A stretch of 54,270 nucleotides of DNA from Echinococcus granulosus (taxonomy: Eukaryota; Platyhelminthes; Cestoda; Cyclophyllidea; Taeniidae). The stretch is from positions 144,653 to 198,922 of the forward strand of contig NW_020170446.1 of the NCBI RefSeq assembly GCF_000524195.1. The letters are read 5' to 3'. Shown here in pieces: positions 50,801 through 54,270 of this stretch. Made by a program: the position numbers and the translations under genes. The stretch's first letter is position 1. Every line of letters begins with the position of its first letter. The notes under the pieces were generated by a model. That model saw only the letters and a program-made list of their open reading frames with translations, ran no database searches and was not told where the DNA came from.

Positions 50801-53592
50801 CTTGCAATGAGGAGTAATTCAAGAAAGTCCTATTCTTACTCTAACCACTTGGCGACAGCAGTGCGATTGCGCTTCTGGCACACTCTCTGGTCATGAAATC
50901 GTCTCAGATTGCCATTCTCCGCAGCGCTTTTTCCTACAGCTGAGTACTGGAAAATTACTTCTCACAATCGCTTCCGTATAAAATCAGAATTTGGAGATTG
51001 CCTGAATTTTTTTTTTTCATTTATCCTAAGCCCGAACCCGATTTTAGCCGTAAAGTTAGCATAGTGGAGCACTGTAAAACCATTGTTTTTTGGTCTCTCC
51101 ATTTTCTTATAAATAGATAATCCGTGATGCTTAACTTTAATCCTCCATTGAAAATGCTAAGGAGTCTAATAAATAGGGTTTGATGTAGGAGAGTGAGCTG
51201 AAACGCGGAATTGTACTTTAATCCCACCAAGGCATTCTTCCTCGCATTAACTCCCAAGGCAAAACTTGGTCAATGAGCCAGGGCCTTTGGAGTAATATCT
51301 CTACAGGTGCGGCAAATTTCATGATCCCTGTAAATTGTTTGACTGCTTGAAAGTTCTGCGAAGGCGAAAAAATTGCCGCCTTGTGCGGTACAGCTTCCAT
51401 TGGCTTAATCAGAAGTCTTTTCATCAAGCGTCTTTCAAAACCACTCTTTTGCGTGTTTCAAATACTGCTGTCTGACATTGTTTTGAATTCCTGCTTAGTT
51501 GTCGACCGTTTTCCTAGCTAAGAGGTGGGAAAACAAACATCCCATTATTTCTACCAGAATTTTTCCTTTTTTTTTTTAAAAAAATCAAGGGTGTAGACGA
51601 CGCGCGTAAACTGTTCTTCTTTTCGGTACTGGAAACCGTTGGATTTCCATCTGAAAGCCATCTCATGGCTTTTTTCTGGTAACTTGCATGGAATGGAACC
51701 TGTTTTTAGTCTCAGATAAACGCATTTGGTAAAATAAATCCGCAGCCTTGAAATTAATAAGTAAAATGAGAAAACAGACTCCACGGATTGATGATTTACT
51801 CTGTCCACATAGTTTGTCGACACATGTACCATATGTAAATGCGGCTGTATTTAAATAGCGCTGAAGTCTTCCAGGGTTTAACTGGCATCTAGAGGGCTGC
51901 TTCGACATGAAAAAATGAAATGAGTGGTGTGGTGGCAGACCCAGAGCCACCGCAACCGAGATCGTCAATGACGGGCGTATGGTTGAACATTTTTGAAATG
52001 TTTACGACGTTTAATCGAAGGCTACGTTACTGGGCAGCTGAACTTTCCACCATGGTGTGTCTTGTGTTTCAAATCATTTGTACGAGTAGATACCCACAAG
52101 CTCAGGTTTTACGACTCTCCTGCCGTTACTTTTATCGCAACATACCACTTCATGGCCACCCATACTGACTGTTGTCTGCCATCTTGATGAACGGTGCGTG
52201 GGTCAGACCGGTCCAAAAGATGCTCACCAACTGTCAGAACTTCCAGGTTTTACTTGGTAATCATTCGTAAGAGCAGTGTTAGATGTGGAAAGTCACTTGT
52301 GAAAAAATAGTGCTTTGTTGTGAGTTGAATTTTTTTCCCTTTTAATTCTATCTTATAGAGGTCGTCAACATCATCTCCGATCTGGACGTTCTGACTGAGA
52401 GAAAGGTCGAATTCCTTGTCTACTTCCAAGTAAGTTACGGGTTTTTTGTTTTCACGTCCATTAAGTCAAGGTAGAAAAACGCTGCACTGATGTCTTTGTG
52501 TCTTAAAAAGCACTTTCAATAGTAAGGCATAAAACTGTCACAGTTTTTACTTGTCTGGAAGAACTTTTTTCGAGCATTTGTGGCACAACAATTGCACAAA
52601 GGGAGCAATGGCGCCTGCTTGATCAAAGTTGCATGCAGTGGCGTCAATTCCAAAGGCAACAACAAGGCGTGCTCATTTTTACTCTTTCAAATGTAGTCCT
52701 GCTTCATTACTGCTCACAATACAGTAGATGACAAAAGTCGGTAGTCCTCCTTCACAGATTCAGTTGGTCATTATTTTAATGGCCTCCCTCTGTCACCTAG
52801 GCGTGGTTTTCAACTATCAAAATACCGGTTTATTGTTTCCTTGGGCCGGGTTTGCTTATACCCGTCCCCCCATTGTAGTACTCTAGGCCTTGACCAGAGG
52901 CGCCCAGAAAGTTTTCATTATTAAGGAGTGAGCAGGAAGCCATGGCAGCAAGTAGAAATCCTAAACCCTAGAGAATGAAATGGCTTGCGTTGGTAACCAC
53001 AAAGTTGAAACAATTATTATTCTTGTGCGTTCACAAGACGTAGGTGGCTAAAATTAGTCGCTTGGAAGCACTAGCTCAACGAATCACTAAGATGAATATC
53101 GAGCACATCATGTGGCACACAAAAAATGACAAACAAATTACTTGCTCTCTCATTCAGTCAGAACTGGAGGACCTGATCATCCGCGGCGCCAGCCGGCAGG
53201 ACAGTGGCTGCACTGCGTTGACCACTGAGACCTCGATCCAACCACGTCTGCTGAATCTGCTCTTCCGTCTCCTTCGCCATAGTCCTCAGCAGGCTCATGA
53301 AGTCCTTCCTCGGGTCTACCTACCTTGCCTGGAGGGTTACGGCACCTCAGCTGCTCTAGATCACCTTCCTGAAGCGTGTCTTCTGGCTCCTCATCTCGCT
53401 CCCCTTTTGCTTTGCACTGCAGCGAGCCGATTGGTCGACACGGAGGGCGCTCCGCCCCCCGCAGCCATTGTTAACGCGGTGAGTGCCACGCTGCATCGGC
53501 TCACCTTGGACGGTGTTTACGAGGCCTGCATTGAGCATGCCGCTTCGGGCGTGTGGAATACTACGACTGGACCCAAATTTACATTAAAGTGA
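23863..53592 (+). CDS. INTS1: Integrator complex subunit 1
   Basis: INTS1 is the large HEAT-repeat scaffold of Integrator, which cleaves snRNA precursors and attenuates paused RNA polymerase II in the nucleus (family knowledge). Exons: 23863-23881 (tentative), 24209-24322, 24394-24764, 24833-24901, 26429-26722, 27013-27291, 28523-28669, 28735-28999, 29932-30083, 30153-30639, 30986-31274, 32071-32234, 32370-32460, 32503-32567, 32699-32759, 32794-32857, 32928-33303, 33638-33904, 34516-34829, 35015-35344, 36203-36475, 36674-37013, 37090-37262, 38069-38482, 38551-38715, 38909-39111, 40061-40324, 42848-43040, 43585-43887, 47109-47464, 48579-48976, 52359-52429, 53044-53592. All phases agree and give 2,639 residues; human has about 2,190. 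Diagnostic matches to the vertebrate protein: YLEDSLSDRLWVD, QRLEPWL.NPKL, NYPTVRKLMEMVITN, SIDVLPLQCLAEYLLH, VNIISDLDVLTERK and the CLYSLLHRLE segment. The additional length includes a Gly-rich run in 30153-30639, seven Gln at about 35164-35184 and Ser/Thr-rich loops. Exon 1 encodes only MRGSRK and is the least certain. Confidence 0.95.
27391..27425. repeat. Short intronic repeat, copy 1
   Basis: GTGTCACAAATGTGCGACAT followed by GTGCTCCCTATC. It is nearly identical over 32 bases to 43994-44025, in a different INTS1 intron. Confidence 0.6.
29208..29588 (-). other. Antisense open frame inside an INTS1 intron
   Basis: An uninterrupted 126-codon frame in the 932-nt intron between 28999 and 29932, with coding-like composition (SSDTHLIELKAIMKKAIDRS). 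A CAG acceptor-like sequence precedes TACAACATTG. No family recognised, no partner exon found. In a window this size several chance frames of this length are expected, so it is reported only as a possible nested gene or retro-copy. Confidence 0.2.
33411..33490 (-). repeat. Antisense intronic repeat, fragment (family A)
   Basis: TTTTACCGCCGTCATCAACG and the next 50 bases match the core of the copies near 37900 and 42300 (same block order: CGC.GT...CAA.GT.A, then CATAGTA...CAGTATGG). Short and diverged. Confidence 0.5.
34226..34360 (+). pseudogene. Decayed copy of the 3' end of INTS1 exon 35015-35344
   Basis: The stretch around 34274-34350 parallels 35318-35395 across the exon end, the donor and into the intron: CCAGCCCATGGAAATC against ACAGCTCACGGAGATC, TCTCTTTTGTCGTGAG against CCTCTTTTGTGGTGGG, then TTTTTTACCATT..AGC.GT.TTTTTCCC in both. 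Upstream similarity is weaker. The copy lies in the intron before exon 34516-34829 and is not needed for the INTS1 frame. It appears to be a partial tandem duplication that has lost its coding role; the direction of copying is assumed. Confidence 0.55.
35575..35800 (-). repeat. Antisense intronic repeat, diverged copy (family A)
   Basis: ATCGCGGTGAAAATGACCCC at 35594-35613 resembles the ATCGCTGTTACCAATGTGAT core near 42300. On the minus strand the frame reads GVIFTAIGKG, similar to the ITLVTAINKS of the better copy. The rest is too diverged to align by eye. Confidence 0.4.
37587..38045 (-). mobile_element. Antisense intronic repeat, open 152-codon copy (family A)
   Basis: The longest antisense frame in the window, in the INTS1 intron 37263-38068. 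Its parts resemble two separated pieces of 41550-42430: YYNFLGKKLDVTLATAVENP parallels YYDPRETWAITLVTAINKS, and RPLEYLLEDILITRRSDII parallels GVHSLLKPLICKPAHLDIV. The most likely explanation is a dispersed element, internally deleted here relative to the longer copy. No reverse transcriptase, transposase or nuclease motif was recognised, so the class is open. Confidence 0.5.
41550..42430 (-). mobile_element. Antisense intronic repeat, longest copy (family A)
   Basis: Three consecutive minus-strand frames (42203-42415, 41952-42182, 41550-41747) in the 2.5-kb INTS1 intron before exon 42848. The first and third resemble the copy at 37587-38045; the middle one, with KVPKTLLRKYMNYKKL, has no counterpart there. 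Frames are broken by stops, so this copy is probably inactive. No terminal repeats were found. Confidence 0.5.
43994..44028. repeat. Short intronic repeat, copy 2, with perfect 7-bp inverted repeat
   Basis: TGTCACA and TGTGACA (43995-44001 and 44006-44012) are perfect inverted repeats around AATG. The same word occurs with one mismatch in the arm at 27391-27425. It may mark the edge of a short non-autonomous element. Confidence 0.55.
45706..46380 (-). repeat. Intronic repeat, copy 1 (family B)
   Basis: In the 3.2-kb INTS1 intron before exon 47109. Shares colinear blocks with 49732-50300: GGCTTCTTGCCAAAATG, GAAGAGTTCTGTGTCACT followed by AAA.CGCTGGGAGA-like sequence, ATATGAATAATG, and a TTGGCTGGCTGAC.TG block. 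Minus-strand frames are fragmentary. The class is not determined. Confidence 0.6.
49732..50300 (-). repeat. Intronic repeat, copy 2 (family B)
   Basis: In the INTS1 intron after exon 48579-48976. Contains AGCTTCTTGCCAAAATGG, AAAGAGTTCTGTGTCACTGG and ACTGGCTGACTGCCTGAC in the same order as the copy at 45706-46380. A 109-codon minus-strand frame remains open (SDTELFLDVRDQSSILDGAF); no known domain. Confidence 0.6.
51000..51430 (-). mobile_element. Broken Ty3/gypsy-type retrotransposon fragment (RT/RNase H junction)
   Basis: The minus-strand frame ending at 51218 reads FSPSQNFQAVKQFTGIMKF, which fits the pattern Phe-x-Pro...Val-Lys-x-Phe-x-Gly-x-x-x-Phe just after the reverse transcriptase domain of Ty3/gypsy polyproteins. 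A frameshifted continuation (51021-51257) carries ARKNALVGLK and a h-x-L-L-H segment that fit the following Ala-Phe..Lys..Leu region. Frames shift and end in stops, so it is a dead fragment. No LTRs, primer-binding site, protease or integrase motifs were seen. It lies antisense in the 3.4-kb INTS1 intron before exon 52359. Confidence 0.6.
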
Positions 53593-53870
53593 TGTGTGAG
53601 AAAAGGCCTTTTAGCCTGGGGTTTTTTTTGCCTTTTTGATAAATGTGATGTTGATTGTGAAAAAAAACTGCTTTTCCTTGGGTGAAATGTAAGAAAGTGA
53701 GATAAAATGTTGCGTTCGAGATGATGATTGCGTTGAGTGTACTTTTACAGACGTGAGGCAATCAAGAAGTTTAGCGCGCTTTCCAACCAGACCCTGCAAT
53801 CACTTGTTTATGCGCATGCATCATGAAGCATTGATGTGAACCACTTTAGCATTACGACAGTCTTTATTGT

Positions 53871-53884
53871 TCTCTCTCTCTCTC
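53871..53884 (+). repeat. CT dinucleotide repeat before the poly(A) signal
   Basis: Seven uninterrupted TC units abut the AATAAA signal of INTS1. It lies within the predicted 3' UTR. Confidence 0.8.
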
Positions 53885-53890
53885 AATAAA
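53885..53890 (+). terminator. Canonical AATAAA polyadenylation signal of INTS1
   Basis: AATAAA lies 292 bases past the INTS1 stop and is followed by a T-rich and then GTGAGCCTG-containing stretch, in keeping with a cleavage site 10-30 bases downstream. Confidence 0.7.
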
Positions 53891-54270
53891 ATTTTTGGTG
53901 AGCCTGACAGATGTGCTTTGAGCCTATCCACTTTGTGGAGGTGCAGAATCTTTCCATAAAACTACTCATGTTGCATTCAGCAATGATGTGGCAACACAAA
54001 CCATCGTCCAGAGTTGTTTTTTTGAAAGACTTGATGTTAACGATTAATCACTCAAAAATAAGCTCCTTAATTTCACGAGGTGCCTCTCTTCTTAATGATG
54101 AAGAACTGTCTGCCATTACTGTTTTGAATAACTCCAGAGTAACGTGTCAAGGATTCTCAATCGTGCTCAAAGTTAGTTATCAACCATTTCGATACTGCTT
54201 ACATCAGTAGGAAAGGAACACGGGTTCAATAGCCCTTCTGCTCAGAGGATCCGTAGCTTTAACTATCCTC

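Larger units (their letters stand above)
53593..54270 (+). other. INTS1 3' flank
   Basis: Follows the INTS1 TGA stop. The first 300 bases are the likely 3' UTR up to the poly(A) signal. The rest shows only a plus-strand frame of 99 codons (53911-54210) with no recognisable domain and no splice context. Confidence 0.5.

Noticed and set aside
53911..54210. Plus-strand frame of 99 codons after INTS1
   Set aside because: Lies beyond the poly(A) signal, with ordinary composition and no recognisable domain or splice context.

Overview
The window is eukaryotic nuclear DNA: genes are split into many exons with GT..AG borders and carry no operon features. The best guess for the organism is a parasitic flatworm, probably a tapeworm. 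This rests on the mix of ultrashort introns (31-42 nt), a second class of about 55-77 nt and introns over 3 kb, plus the gene content and an invertebrate-type nicotinic receptor subunit. It is an inference; no species-diagnostic sequence was identified.

Layout. Positions 42-3570 (minus) hold the 3' part of a coiled-coil gene resembling CCHCR1, running off the left edge. Positions 3976-5116 (minus) are MRM1, a mitochondrial 16S rRNA 2'-O-ribose methyltransferase of the SpoU family, with two exons. A 617-bp divergent spacer separates it from KRTCAP2 (5734-6478, plus), a small membrane subunit of the ER oligosaccharyltransferase, with four exons including a 33-nt intron. KRTCAP2 converges, with 105 bp between stop codons, on a complete nine-exon nicotinic acetylcholine receptor subunit gene (6584-9990, minus; 532 aa). 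Upstream on the same strand, 10675-20622 holds an EF-hand/WD40 gene of the WDR49/CFAP337 (WDY-like) type, given as two blocks because one join is unresolved. A repeat-rich spacer (20623-23862) follows. The right 30 kb is one gene, INTS1 (23863-53592, plus), the scaffold subunit of the Integrator complex; 33 exons join with consistent phases into 2,639 codons.

The genes do not form a pathway. They are housekeeping (INTS1, MRM1, KRTCAP2), ciliary or centriolar (WDR49-like, CCHCR1-like) and neuromuscular (nAChR) neighbours. INTS1 introns hold dispersed antisense repeats, a broken Ty3/gypsy fragment and a decayed copy of one INTS1 exon end. No rRNA, tRNA, CRISPR or prokaryotic element was seen. 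No wholly new system could be demonstrated. The most unusual items are the ultrashort introns, the altered pore lining of the receptor subunit, the C-terminal region downstream of the WD40 gene and the recurring antisense intronic repeat.
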